64,000 bases of DNA, taken from contig WPIO01000005.1 in assembly GCA_009760855.2 (NCBI GenBank), positions 2,341,001 through 2,405,000 on the forward strand. The letters run 5' to 3'. Position 1 is the stretch's first letter, and the number at the start of each line of letters is the position of its first letter. Below the pieces are notes generated by a model. That model saw nothing but the letters and a program-made list of their open reading frames with translations. It ran no database searches and was not told where the DNA came from. The position numbers were made by a program, and so were the translations under genes. Shown here in pieces: positions 58,801 to 63,980 of this stretch. The DNA comes from Cristatella mucedo. Taxonomy: Eukaryota; Bryozoa; Phylactolaemata; Cristatellidae.

Positions 58801-61196
58801 TTCTTAGTTCAGAAAGCGGCACAGCGCGTGCAATGTACATTTCCGACTCCCACAACATGCCTACAGGTTGAAAACAGAGTTTTTTCTAATTTCCGCAAGT
58901 AGCACAAAAAAGCATCAAATTCGCAAATGCGTAAAGACTTGCCTGCTTATGAAGCTGGAAGGCAGGTGACGTCAGGTAGGCTCGTTGCTCGCTTATAGCT
59001 GCAAATGTTAGATAATGCATTTTCGGTTTTAAACTGTGTGTACATGATGTACGTGATTTTCTGGTCTACCCCGGTGCGGCTGCCTGAGCGTGCCCTAAAG
59101 CTTGCTTACTCTCTGGCAATTAAGCCCCTCTAAGAGACATCTTAATAATAATAATAATAATTTATCTGTATAGCACCCTCAGAGAACTGAATCTCTTTCC
59201 ATGCACTTTACTGATGCTAAATGGAAATAATTACAGCAATTGGTGCTAACACCTGAAAGCAGCAAGCACAGTGTAAGTACACTTATGCACACGAAGGAAA
59301 AATAACAAAGACCCACTAAGACCCACTAAGTGCTGTACAAGATTTCCATGCACCCATGAGACTGCTTTATGTCAGTTCTGGTCTCCTGGGGTTCAGAAAC
59401 CAAACAATATCTTCTTGAGACTTGAACCTTGGGTAGCCCTTATGGCTTCTGCCACAATCAAAACCAACACTTAAGCAAGTACAATATATACAATATCAGG
59501 GTTCATAGCTGCATTTACAATCATCGAGGTCATGGTGGCCTCGCATTTGAGTTACGGAGACATCCATTGTTTTAGAAAAAGCAGTTTCTTAAAACGTAAG
59601 AGGACAAGGGAGCAGAAAAAAGCTGATTCGGTAGCTTGTCACGGTGCGTTGCTTGCATGTAATGTAGGCTGTCTACAAAATAATTCTCGCTAAATATGCG
59701 ATCGAACCAAATACATGTGCATGTGCAGTGAATGTAGGTTGCCTGTCTAACATGCATGGTTTGGGCTATGTATTCCTTAACCAGATCTAGGGGAAGTTAA
59801 TCAAAGCCACAAATCCTTGGATACTTTTGGCTGAATATAGGGTTTGATTAAAATCTATCAAGACATGGTTTTCTATTTTAAAATTATTCAATGCCGAATA
59901 AAAGCTAATCCGGGAGACAAACTTTCCATATTTTTCGTAATCCATTCTACAGATGCAGCTAGCGCCAAGGCGGTGCGCATCGACAAGCACCGGAGCGATC
60001 CGATAGTGGCACCAGCCAATAGAGATTCGCTGATCTCAATAACAAAGAAAAACATGGAAATGCAGGGACACACAATGGCAGCGGTTACAGACGAAAGCCA
60101 GGTTTGTCGTCATAGCATAGCGCTTACTTGCCTTGATTGTTATGCATTCTTTCCAGTGGTCCTGAACTGCTACTTGATGCTACTCACGACCTCAACTGCT
60201 CTCCTGACTCTGCTATGCTTCCTACTTTCTCTTTGTTGCGTGAGATGAAGTCTGTTGGCTACCAAATGCGTACCGAAAGCCGCTTAGGCTGTGAGAGCGC
60301 TATGCTAAACTCTTCTGCGTAACACCCACATAGTCTTCGTGGATTTGTGAAGTTACAGACGGAGATACATTGCATTACATCACATACCTGTATTTGTGTT
60401 CGTGGCTGGTGGAGTATATGGCTGACATTGGTAGGAGTATGATCCTAGATAGATTGCCCAAAGAAAAGTGAATGTCCGAGAGGAAAAGGAGATCTGCGAT
60501 AGAAAAGCTTTAGCGACTTTAGCCCTGCTTTTAGTCGGCATCAAAGGCAGCCGGCTACAGGGCTCAAGCTCATGATCCAAGACATGTAGCTCGAGCGCTA
60601 TAATCACCCAGTTAAGAGCTCGTTGCCCGTTCAGTACTCTTAAGTCTTAGTTTCTGATTTTAAAATTAATGGGAGCTTTGTTATTCCATCTATTTTTGTA
60701 AAAGTTTTTATGTCCAAATTATTAAGTTGCTCTGCTATTTTTTTCAGCCGATTCATAGATAACACGTCATTCGTTGCAGGTCCCGAAACGATCGACGAGT
60801 GGTGAAGGTGCGCAGGCAGAAGCGGTGTCGTCAGCTTTGCACCATGCACCACCAGGCTCCCCCATTCAGGTATTAGTTAGCTCTCCAGATGATGTAAGCG
60901 GAAGAAACGGCATATCTACATCCGTCACTGTAATTCCGACCTGGTCTATGTCTCGCGGACCAGCAGCCACGGCCACAGATGTGGAGGCGCCGCTGGCTTT
61001 AAACCGTCGCATGTCTCAAGCCGCCGAAATTGAAACGGGAATGACTTCTACGGGACGGCTATCGCGAATAGCTGCTCACGAAACACCAGTCGAGCTGCCG
61101 GAAAAACTGAATAGCAACAGTGCTCTTAACCGTCAAGATGGCCTTGGCGCTCAGGATGCTTCTCCAAAAGAACATTGGCACAAGTTGGATGTTTAG
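20226..61196 (+). CDS. Bestrophin family anion channel gene (12 coding exons)
   Basis: Bestrophins form pentameric calcium-activated chloride/bicarbonate channels in the plasma membrane. The exons are 20226-20284, 28338-28448, 31385-31502, 35528-35714, 44403-44557, 49171-49248, 51207-51359, 56156-56236, 56854-57005, 57555-57817, 59953-60101 and 60780-61196. All junctions keep frame and total 1923 nt (640 aa plus stop). Hallmarks in order: WKGSIYK near residue 21; the neck [11 protein letters not shown] at about 73-83, with the I, F and F that match human BEST1 I76, F80 and F84; [47 protein letters not shown]; and the calcium clasp [11 protein letters not shown] at about 294-304. The last 275 or so residues are a low-complexity, Ser/Ala/Lys-rich cytoplasmic tail, as is usual for the family. 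Introns 1, 3, 4, 5 and 7 exceed 4 kb and are full of repeats. The family call is firm; the paralog is unassigned. Confidence 0.95.
22914..23260 (+). repeat. Possible left LTR or long direct repeat, copy 1
   Basis: It aligns by eye with 25505-25820 in the same orientation. Shared segments include GTGCTAAAATCTACGGCCA (ATGCTATAATCTATGGCCA in copy 2), GTTGAACGCCTG/GCTGAGCGCCTG, CGCTGCTGTCGAA/CGTCGCTGTCGAA and GACTTGCTATGTTGAG/GACTTGCTTATGTTAAG. The two copies lie about 2.6 kb apart. No clear TG...CA ends or primer-binding site could be fixed. Confidence 0.45.
23690..24215 (+). repeat. Unknown repeat with a protein-like segment, copy 1
   Basis: Related to the reverse complement of 27780-28240. 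Both copies carry a segment resembling N-(I/L)-E-(D/N)-V early, then a motif like [13 protein letters not shown] or [13 protein letters not shown], then GTTCCTGTG and CACTGTAGAGCCTG-like stretches. It lies between the two possible LTRs, so it may be a gag-like part of that element. The frame is broken by stops. Confidence 0.45.
25505..25820 (+). repeat. Possible right LTR or long direct repeat, copy 2
   Basis: Partner of 22914-23260. Both copies share a last segment resembling TGCACCTACATGTCTTTAGC (TGCGCCTATACGCTGCTAGT in copy 1). Divergence is high, so it is old. Confidence 0.45.
27120..27330 (-). repeat. Unknown repeat shared with 46990-47200
   Basis: Both places show a GCTGACGTGCACGTGCACGA-like segment (GTTGACATGAACGTGCACGA in the other), then a GTCAATGGAATAATC-like segment (GTATTTGGAATAATCG), then GTAGACATTAG or GTAGATATGAT. 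A minus-strand frame of 114 codons (27121-27465) overlaps it and matches nothing I know. Confidence 0.4.
27546..27781 (+). mobile_element. hAT-like MITE with terminal inverted repeats
   Basis: The left end CAGTGGCGGAGCCAAG and the right end CTTAGCTCCACCACTG are inverted repeats (14 of 16 pair). The flanking 8-mers are ACGTCAGC and ACCTCAAC (6 of 8 identical), fitting a decayed 8-bp target duplication. A C-run lies at 27578-27588. The interior is 236 bp overall and non-coding. The CAGTGGCGGA start is common among hAT elements. Confidence 0.65.
27780..28240 (-). repeat. Unknown repeat with a protein-like segment, inverted copy 2
   Basis: The minus-strand frame (28119 to 27907, 70 codons) includes [20 protein letters not shown] and [18 protein letters not shown], with [17 protein letters not shown] further upstream in the same family segment. 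It matches the copy at 23690-24215. I do not recognise the protein. The copy ends about 100 bases before bestrophin exon 2. Confidence 0.5.
28338..28448 (+). CDS. Bestrophin exon 2 (first transmembrane helix)
   Basis: This exon lies between acceptor ATTTTAG and donor GTAGGT. It begins with one base completing a split codon, then [13 protein letters not shown], a hydrophobic helix, and [10 protein letters not shown]. It ends in phase 2 (CG), and CG plus G of the next exon gives Arg. It matches the WRGSIYKLLYGEF to LTEEQQ segment of human BEST1. Confidence 0.93.
29570..31010 (+). pseudogene. LINE reverse transcriptase relic, split by a LINE-A insertion
   Basis: The first part (29570-29980) has fragments like [33 protein letters not shown] and TIDHNVLL. 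The second part (30460-31010) resumes with [12 protein letters not shown], then [20 protein letters not shown] and [13 protein letters not shown]. These are consecutive parts of an L2-like RT in several frames with stops. The gap is filled by a LINE-A fragment at 29985-30455. It may belong to LINE-B. Confidence 0.75.
29985..30455 (+). repeat. LINE-A 3' fragment inserted in an older LINE
   Basis: It starts in the C-terminal coding region, with [10 protein letters not shown]-like codons, [20 protein letters not shown] and LP in the plus frame. It continues through the full 3' UTR and ends with the hairpin at about 30383-30430 and a (TTA)n tail. Confidence 0.88.
31385..31502 (+). CDS. Bestrophin exon 3 (pore neck)
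   Basis: This exon follows acceptor TTTTCAG and precedes donor GTGTGT. It encodes [12 protein letters not shown], then [15 protein letters not shown] and NRWWAQVNE. The Ile, Phe and Phe that line the hydrophobic neck of bestrophin pores are all present. It ends in phase 0. Confidence 0.96.
32668..32760 (+). repeat. (TA)n and AT-rich microsatellite
   Basis: About 32 bases of TA, then ATAAATATAAATAC-type repeats. Confidence 0.9.
33175..33797 (+). repeat. LINE-B 3' part, decayed
   Basis: The plus-strand translation, with stops, reads [29 protein letters not shown] and [20 protein letters not shown]. The nucleotide tail ends CATTGGTGGAGTTATAGACT then GAGATGCATGG. The copies at 54528-55069 and 60139-60376 share this tail. 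The L2-like C-terminus is recognisable but differs from LINE-A. Confidence 0.8.
34340..35060 (-). repeat. LINE-A internal RT fragment
   Basis: The minus strand has [29 protein letters not shown] and [16 protein letters not shown] in shifted frames. It lacks the 3' UTR and hairpin, so it is truncated at the 3' side or broken by a later deletion. Confidence 0.85.
35528..35714 (+). CDS. Bestrophin exon 4
   Basis: It encodes [33 protein letters not shown], then [20 protein letters not shown] and the first base of a Gly codon. The motif matches human GRLLRRTLIRYANLG and the KRFPS/KRFPT segment. The acceptor is AAG rather than the usual CAG, so the first few residues are slightly less certain. The donor is GTAGCA and the exon ends in phase 1. 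Confidence 0.93.
36491..36622 (-). repeat. SINE-1 (tRNA head plus LINE-A-type hairpin), copy 1
   Basis: On the minus strand the head has CTCTAGCGGTTAAGGTGCTC (A-box-like) and GTGGGCTCGAGCCC (B-box-like). It is followed directly by AAGCGCC, AGAGATTAAG, TTTTCTTA and GGGCGCT, then an ATAAATGAATTAT tail. Copies lie at 55080-55186 and 58428-58572. Confidence 0.82.
36770..36816 (-). repeat. LINE-A/SINE-1 3' end fragment
   Basis: GCACCCTCAGTGAAATTAAT then TTCTTT is half of the hairpin in reverse orientation. A further LINE-A tail begins immediately downstream. Confidence 0.55.
36822..37073 (-). repeat. LINE-A 3' UTR fragment
   Basis: (TAA)n, then the reverse hairpin AACCCTCAG...TCTTTCTAGGCGTTTTAC and the 3' UTR, up to GGACGAATCACAGGGACTCA. 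Confidence 0.85.
37074..37410 (-). repeat. Second, older LINE-A fragment
   Basis: The 3' UTR motifs repeat a second time (GACAGCGTGCATATTATGGT, then GGACAAGTCGAATGGGATCT) and run into the C-terminal coding region. The younger fragment at 36822-37073 therefore probably inserted into this one. Confidence 0.65.
37494..37812 (+). mobile_element. SPIN-like hAT (Buster group) non-autonomous element, copy 2
   Basis: The left end has GGTTCTCAAACCTGTGGATG, then CCCCTTTGGAGGTCGAACGA, CCCTTTCACAGGGGTCGCCT and ACCATCGGAAAACAC. The right end has TTTTATGGTTGGGGTCACCA, CAACATTAGGAACTG and AGGTTGAGAACTACTG. The flanking 8-mers are ATTTAGAT and ACTTAGAT (7 of 8 identical, TA at the centre), a clear Buster-type target duplication. 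It is 319 bp, lacks a transposase and resembles internally deleted SPIN elements in length and ends. Confidence 0.92.
37835..38185 (-). repeat. Decayed LINE-A C-terminal fragment
   Basis: TTTTTATAAATGTCGACAAG, then GTTGCAGGATTTGGGAGCAT and AATGTCACAAATGCACGGA, match consecutive parts of the minus-strand LINE-A copies at 18280-18740 and 52340-52800. Confidence 0.7.
38772..38825 (+). repeat. AT-rich (TAATA)n
   Basis: Repeats of TAATATAATA directly before the next LINE-A fragment. Confidence 0.75.
38840..39345 (+). repeat. LINE-A 3' fragment
   Basis: The plus frame reads [19 protein letters not shown], then [20 protein letters not shown] and LPTGV. A 3' UTR and a decayed hairpin with TTAAGTGCCTAGAAAAAGAT follow. 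Confidence 0.85.
39353..40180 (-). repeat. Old LINE-A RT fragment
   Basis: GGTCGTTTAGTGAAAGGTAA matches GGTCGTCTAACGAGAGGTCA of younger copies. Farther on, GATGATCACTAGCATCAAAA and GGTGTTGACTCTGTAGAG match the region around 53400-53520. It abuts the 3' end of the plus-strand copy that ends at 39345. Confidence 0.65.
40795..40870 (+). repeat. Possible decayed LINE-A 3' end
   Basis: TTTCAAGTGCTGAGAAAAAG, ATTTAGTTCTTTCTCT resembles the hairpin. The outer arms are lost. Confidence 0.4.
41390..42090 (-). repeat. Decayed LINE-A RT fragment
   Basis: GGACAGGGGTACAGCTGTGT, then GCCATCTGCATAGAAATTAA matches the YADDTQLY region of other copies. GTTGCAGTGCAGTGCCAGTA and the stretch around 41940-42030 match positions near 53340-53570. 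Confidence 0.7.
43235..43421 (-). repeat. SINE-2 (tRNA-derived), copy 2
   Basis: On the minus strand the tRNA-like head has TTCACTAGGTAAGGCGGTTG, then the variable arm GATCTCGGCCCCGAGGTC and the B box GGTTCGAATCC. The body ends GGCTGTTAAATCAGC with a (TATTTATT) tail. It matches 5567-5735 over the whole length. Confidence 0.8.
44403..44557 (+). CDS. Bestrophin exon 5
   Basis: It begins with GC completing the Gly codon from exon 4, giving [16 protein letters not shown], then [19 protein letters not shown] and HAFVTLVQ. This matches the AG-x-MT to FWVPWVWFANL segment of human BEST1. The borders are TTGCAG and GTGAGG, and it ends in phase 0. Confidence 0.94.
46230..46960 (-). repeat. Decayed LINE-A 3' half
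   Basis: (TAA)n, remnants of the 3' UTR (TTACATGCACTGTGTCAGTA), and the coding segment AACCTTGAAGTCGATACGTT that matches AACCTTGAAGTCAATCCGTT of the 18006-19178 copy. Confidence 0.7.
46990..47200 (+). repeat. Unknown repeat shared with 27120-27330
   Basis: See 27120-27330. The matching segments run in the same plus-strand order in both copies. Confidence 0.4.
49171..49248 (+). CDS. Bestrophin exon 6
   Basis: This 26-codon exon lies between TTGCAG and GTAAAG. It encodes [13 protein letters not shown] followed by [13 protein letters not shown], nearly identical to the human [12 protein letters not shown] segment. It is phase 0 at both ends. Confidence 0.96.
49249..51206 (+). other. Bestrophin intron 6
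   Basis: About 2 kb, AT-rich. No repeat family or gene recognised. Confidence 0.5.
51207..51359 (+). CDS. Bestrophin exon 7 (transmembrane region)
   Basis: This 51-codon exon lies between TTGCAG and GTGAGA. It encodes [19 protein letters not shown], a hydrophilic loop, then [19 protein letters not shown] and LK. Human BEST1 has VVTVAV, GRQF and VFTFLQFFFYVGWLK at the same places. It is phase 0 at both ends. Confidence 0.97.
52113..53610 (-). mobile_element. LINE-A, 5'-truncated, frameshifted, RT motif mutated
   Basis: The minus strand carries the longest LINE-A copy, in three frames: [20 protein letters not shown] (about 53500), then [18 protein letters not shown] and [19 protein letters not shown] (53303-52803), then [19 protein letters not shown] and the C-terminus (52809-52360), followed by the 3' UTR, hairpin and tail. 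The second catalytic Asp of YADD is Gly here. A frameshift near 52805 and another between 53303 and 53383 confirm that it is dead. Confidence 0.9.
54345..54412 (-). repeat. Possible decayed tRNA-like SINE head
   Basis: On the minus strand, AAGGTAATGTGCGAGCACCT, then GGCGGTTCGAGTC looks like A-box and B-box regions related to SINE-1. No 3' hairpin is attached. Confidence 0.35.
54528..55069 (+). repeat. LINE-B 3' part
   Basis: It runs from the C-terminal RT region (YLAELLHQF-like codons and [20 protein letters not shown]) to the tail GTGGAGTTACGGACAGAGAT then ACATTACATT. A SINE-1 copy follows within 15 bases. Confidence 0.8.
55080..55186 (-). repeat. SINE-1, copy 2 (3' end truncated)
   Basis: On the minus strand it has the A-box-like CCAGCGGTTAAGGAGCTCGC and the B-box-like GTGGGCTCGAGACC, followed by AAGCGCCTGAATAGAGATTA then AGTTTTC. 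It stops inside the hairpin at the LINE-B tail. Confidence 0.8.
55836..55868 (+). repeat. (TA)n microsatellite
   Basis: About 16 copies of TA next to ACGCATACACGC-type sequence. Confidence 0.9.
55956..55998 (+). repeat. Very short MITE-like remnant
   Basis: CAGGGGCGGAGGCAGG and CTGGCTCTGCCACTG are near inverted repeats only about 12 bp apart, resembling the ends of the 27546-27781 element. The flanks show no convincing target duplication. Possibly a solo pair of ends left by deletion. Confidence 0.35.
56156..56236 (+). CDS. Bestrophin exon 8 (calcium clasp)
   Basis: This 27-codon exon encodes [19 protein letters not shown] followed by CVLDRIIQ. The acidic run is the calcium-binding clasp of the family; human BEST1 has [13 protein letters not shown]. 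The borders are ACAG and GTTTGT, and it is phase 0 at both ends. Confidence 0.97.
56237..56853 (+). other. Bestrophin intron 8
   Basis: An open frame of 80 codons at 56624-56866 runs into exon 9 in another frame and matches no known protein. No repeat recognised. Confidence 0.5.
56854..57005 (+). CDS. Bestrophin exon 9
   Basis: It encodes [16 protein letters not shown], then [20 protein letters not shown] and DQV. This matches the human segment LLAVDEMHQDLP, MYW, PYTAAS and FMGST, the last strongly conserved part of the family. The borders are TTGTAG and GTAAGC, and it ends in phase 2. It is GC-rich compared with the upstream exons. Confidence 0.95.
57006..57554 (+). other. Bestrophin intron 9
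   Basis: Strongly CpG-rich with overlapping open frames on both strands, which high GC content produces by chance. No repeat recognised. Confidence 0.5.
57555..57817 (+). CDS. Bestrophin exon 10 (cytoplasmic tail)
   Basis: The acceptor CTTCAG is followed by G, which completes CAG with the last two bases of exon 9. The frame then stays open for 87 codons: [19 protein letters not shown], a Lys/Ser/Pro-rich stretch with [12 protein letters not shown], and QFRQQRER. The donor is GTAGGC, in phase 1. The tail is not conserved across the family, so the call rests on phase, splice sites and position. Confidence 0.85.
58428..58572 (+). repeat. SINE-1, copy 3
   Basis: Complete: head with TTTGGTCCAGCGGTTTTGGT and GTCGTGGACTCGAGCCCA, hairpin GAAGTGCC, AGAGATTAAGTTCTCT and GGGGCGCTAT, then an AAATAAATGAATGAATTATA tail. 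Confidence 0.85.
59143..59341 (-). repeat. LINE-A 3' UTR fragment
   Basis: (TAA)n, then GCACCCTCAGAGAACTGAAT, CTCTTT and part of the 3' UTR, up to ACTAAGTGCTGTACAAG. Confidence 0.8.
59953..60101 (+). CDS. Bestrophin exon 11 (cytoplasmic tail)
   Basis: AT after the acceptor CTACAG completes GAT with the phase-1 base of exon 10. The frame then reads [20 protein letters not shown] to [10 protein letters not shown] and ends in phase 0 at GTTTGT. No family motif is present. A LINE-B fragment begins about 40 bases downstream. Confidence 0.8.
60139..60376 (+). repeat. LINE-B 3' fragment in intron 11
   Basis: It starts at GCATTCTTTCCAGTGGTCCT, reads [20 protein letters not shown] in one frame, and ends with the GTGAAGTTACAGACGGAGAT tail. 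It begins 37 bases after bestrophin exon 11. Confidence 0.8.
60545..60620 (-). repeat. Possible decayed tRNA-like SINE head
   Basis: The minus strand has GGTGATTATAGCGCTCGAGC and, later, GAGCTTGAGCCC, which resemble tRNA promoter boxes. There is no matching 3' part. Confidence 0.25.
60780..61196 (+). CDS. Bestrophin exon 12 (C-terminus and stop)
   Basis: This exon starts after GTTGCAG in phase 0 and stays open for 138 codons to a TAG at 61194-61196. It encodes a Ser/Ala/Thr-rich tail ending HWHKLDV. The phase matches exon 11. A possible polyadenylation signal, ATTAAA, lies at 61318-61323. Confidence 0.82.
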   Translation, partial: VPKRSTSGEGAQAEAVSSALHHAPPGSPIQVLVSSPDDVSGRNGISTSVTVIPTWSMSRGPAATATDVEAPLALNRRMSQAAEIETGMTSTGRLSRIAAHETPVELPEKLNSNSALNRQDGLGAQDASPKEHWHKLDV

Positions 61197-61317
61197 ACTG
61201 ATCGCAATGAGAATGAAAGCTTTGAACTATATAGCCACATCCGCAGCGCCAACCATCTAGGCTGAATAAGTAATTGCTATTACAAAAGCCTTTGCACATT
61301 TTAATATGCTGTGGGGG

Positions 61318-61323
61318 ATTAAA
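61318..61323 (+). promoter_or_regulatory. Possible polyadenylation signal of the bestrophin gene
   Basis: ATTAAA lies 122 bases after the stop codon and is followed by an A-rich run. No AATAAA occurs nearer; AATAAG at about 61264 is a weaker candidate. Confidence 0.35.
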
Positions 61324-61768
61324 AAACACATAGCATTCCTGTAAAAGTTACCCAGCTTGTACCTTTTTCAAGTTGTCAGGTTTGATGATGAATTGGCAGA
61401 AGCCCAAAAAAGATAGATGTGTCGCTGGCACCAAAGAAAAAAAGGAATGGAAACTTCTTTATATAGTTATACTATTGGAAGTGATAGAGTTATACCACCA
61501 TTTTCGTTCACATCTAGGATCACGGTACAAATCTGATTGACTATGGATGTATTTTCTTGACATATACCAAAAACACCTCACCGAAATAACTTTTCGCTGA
61601 AAATTTCCTCGGGTTTACTGCACAAATGTCTGGAGTTACCTCTGAGGTATGAGAACGAGAGAGTGCAAAAGCAAGGCATGCATGATTAGACGGATGAAAA
61701 ATGAATGCTTTGCAAATATATATTTTTTTTAATTCTCAAAGAAATCGTTTCATCAATTGCGCATATCG

Positions 61769-61856
61769 AGTAAGCAGTGGCTCGACCATATACAGCTCCT
61801 ATAGCATCCGAAAGTAAGCAGTGGCTCGACCATATACAGCTACTATAGCATCCGGA
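61769..61856 (+). repeat. 44-bp tandem duplication
   Basis: AGTAAGCAGTGGCTCGACCA and the following bases to GCATCCG occur twice, with one T/A difference near CAGCTCC/CAGCTAC. Confidence 0.92.
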
Positions 61857-61967
61857 AGCAAGCTGAGTGTCCGGAACGGGAATAACATTTCAGTAGATGA
61901 TTAAATCAGCTCCGTAGTCAGGTCTGCCTATTTTGAGCTACGGGGCTTCGTGAAAAATTTAGTTTTA

Positions 61968-62200
61968 TATAATAATAATAATAATAGTAATGCAATTGAT
62001 AAATCGCCCGTAGAGAACTCAATCTCTTTCTAGGCACTTTGCATTTGCTGAAAAGGGAAACGCGATTGAATGGTGAGTAACATCATGCTTGATAAACAAC
62101 ATGAATAACGTGGTTAGGGGTGACATGCACAGGGTCAGCATGCAAGTGTGGTTGGTGGCAGCATGCACAGCGTCAGCACGCATAAGCAAATGAAGGACGA
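61968..62200 (-). repeat. LINE-A 3' UTR fragment
   Basis: (TAA)n, the reverse hairpin CGTAGAGAACTCAATCTCTT then TCTAGGCACTTTGC, and the complete 3' UTR to GGACGAATCA. Confidence 0.85.
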
Positions 62201-62235
62201 ATCAGAGCTGAGCTGATCCATGCATATATGATATC

Positions 62236-62261
62236 CTGTATATATATATATGTATACATAC

Positions 62262-62315
<54 letters not shown>
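62236..62315 (+). repeat. (TA)n/(TG)n compound microsatellite
   Basis: TATATATA with GTATACATAC, then about 20 copies of TG. Confidence 0.95.
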
Positions 62316-62317
<2 letters not shown>

Positions 62318-62379
62318 CTTACCACTGGCAGACATTCATGCCTGTGCTATATGACCCTTACCGCTTTTGCAAAACACTG

Positions 62380-62735
62380 GGGCTAGGCTTGTCCGTCACT
62401 CTTTTGTACTTCCCAATCAGGCTAGGCACTGTACCGCCCACTCGTTCTGATACCAGTTGTCTAGCTGGGGCTCTAACAAAACTTAAATTCTTTGAAGAAT
62501 GTTCCTGTAATTCGTCTGCTCCCATAGCCTGGAACTTACTGCCGACTGACGACAGATGCTAAAAGCGCACCTGTTCCTTGAAGCATTCACCGCGTCCCTG
62601 CGAATTGCTCTTTGTGTACTTAGGCTTACTGAAACTGTGCATGCTATCGCTAAGCATTTGATCTGTTGGCTTTAGAGCACATTTAAAGTCCTGGAAAGAG
62701 ATTTATTTCTCGCACCGCGCTTCAAAACACGTCAT
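62380..62735 (+). repeat. Decayed LINE-A-like 3' fragment
   Basis: The plus-strand translation includes NSSAPIAWNLLPTDD, the counterpart of SSYAPTAWNSLPT. Downstream are ACTGTGCATGCTATCGCTAA and a worn hairpin, AAAGTCCTGGAAAGAGATTT. Confidence 0.6.
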
Positions 62736-63898
62736 TTGGTTAATAATATCATTATGCATTTCAAAACTGTGATGTCACAACCTTCTCAATCAACTGCATT
62801 GAAAAATCATGATGTTGCGTATAATATTCAAGGTTCTGTTTCACATTTAGGCTCCTTAATTCTGTTGAACTGGTCTACTTAGCGGAAATACTTACTTAAT
62901 TACTTACCAGCTTGGTATCGTATCAAGAGCAACTCTCCACATGGGAGACTGTACTTCTTATTTATTTGCTCAACAAAGGCTTAGCTCTCTATGGACTGAC
63001 TACACCTCCGCCGACTTGCTGACACTCAAAAAAAATGCTAAAATCCACCCCACTTAAAGAGATTTAGTTTCCGTAGGGTTCCGTGCAAATCGCTTCTTCT
63101 TAATACTATTATTATGTGCTTGATATTTATACGCATGCGTTTGGTGCAAGTCTCTCATTATGAATTTTTCTTCCAACGTTGTAGTCGCTGACCATAGGTC
63201 CGCTGGCCAAGCAATGCCGACGCTGAGCACGTTAGTAGCAGCTGAGTTCGTTAATAGCACGTATCTGGAATAGGTGAACGAAAAAAGTGTTTCTGAATGG
63301 CTGCGTGGCAAGGGAATAGCTTGGTACAGACCCCTGAGAGGTCTAATAGCATTGCTTAACACACCAAGCAAAAATGTTTGGTTACAATGGTCGTGAATCG
63401 CTCAGAAAAAACTGGTGAGACAGCAGAAGCAAGTAACAGTCAATTATTTGCCTTTATTGCAAGTCACAGGTTTGTTGGCGTTCCCCTCGATAAATAACAC
63501 AACTCTAAGCCAACGACTACCGATTTTAGATCAGGTTTGAAGGGAGGGAGGTAAAAATCACTTTTAGTCTTTCCACCAAACGGTGCTACTAGTATGAGGC
63601 ATTTTATAAGACTTCTCATACACTCAAGACTTCGACATTACTAGTACCTGAGCTTTCTGATCGAGCTTTCAAAAGCTGAGCAAAGCGAGAGCTTTTGGGA
63701 GAGTGGAAGAAAGCGAGCGGTTCTGACGGCGAATCGAGATGGGCGAGGGAGACGACGAGATGGCATGGAGTGAGGCAGATAGGGAGACAGAACGAGAACG
63801 CTCGAGATTGAGAGAGTGAAGTCAATGCCCCGCGGGTACCAGACTACGAATCTCGTTTCTGGTTATTCTTTCACAGCGATATTTTTCTCCCGCTGCAG
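62736..63898. other. Unassigned sequence
   Basis: No gene or repeat family recognised. 63690-63830 is rich in GAGA-type purine repeats. Confidence 0.4.
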
Positions 63899-63980
63899 AC
63901 TGTAGCACTGCAGCCCTACCGGACGTTCAGAGCTGCCAATTCCGTGTTACTCACGCCATTGACTGCCCCAATTGACTCGG
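63899..63980 (+). CDS. Possible internal exon of an unidentified gene
   Basis: A pyrimidine-rich acceptor (ATTTTTCTCCCGCTGCAG) and a good donor (CGG before GTAAAC) bound 82 bases with one open frame, TVALQPYRTFRAANSVL, then LTPLTAPIDS. No family is recognised. The exon rests on splice signals alone. Confidence 0.3.

Larger units (their letters stand above)
57818..59952 (+). other. Bestrophin intron 10
   Basis: Holds SINE-1 (58428-58572) and a LINE-A 3' end (59143-59341). Nothing is recognised in 57818-58425, 58575-59140 or 59345-59952. Confidence 0.5.
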
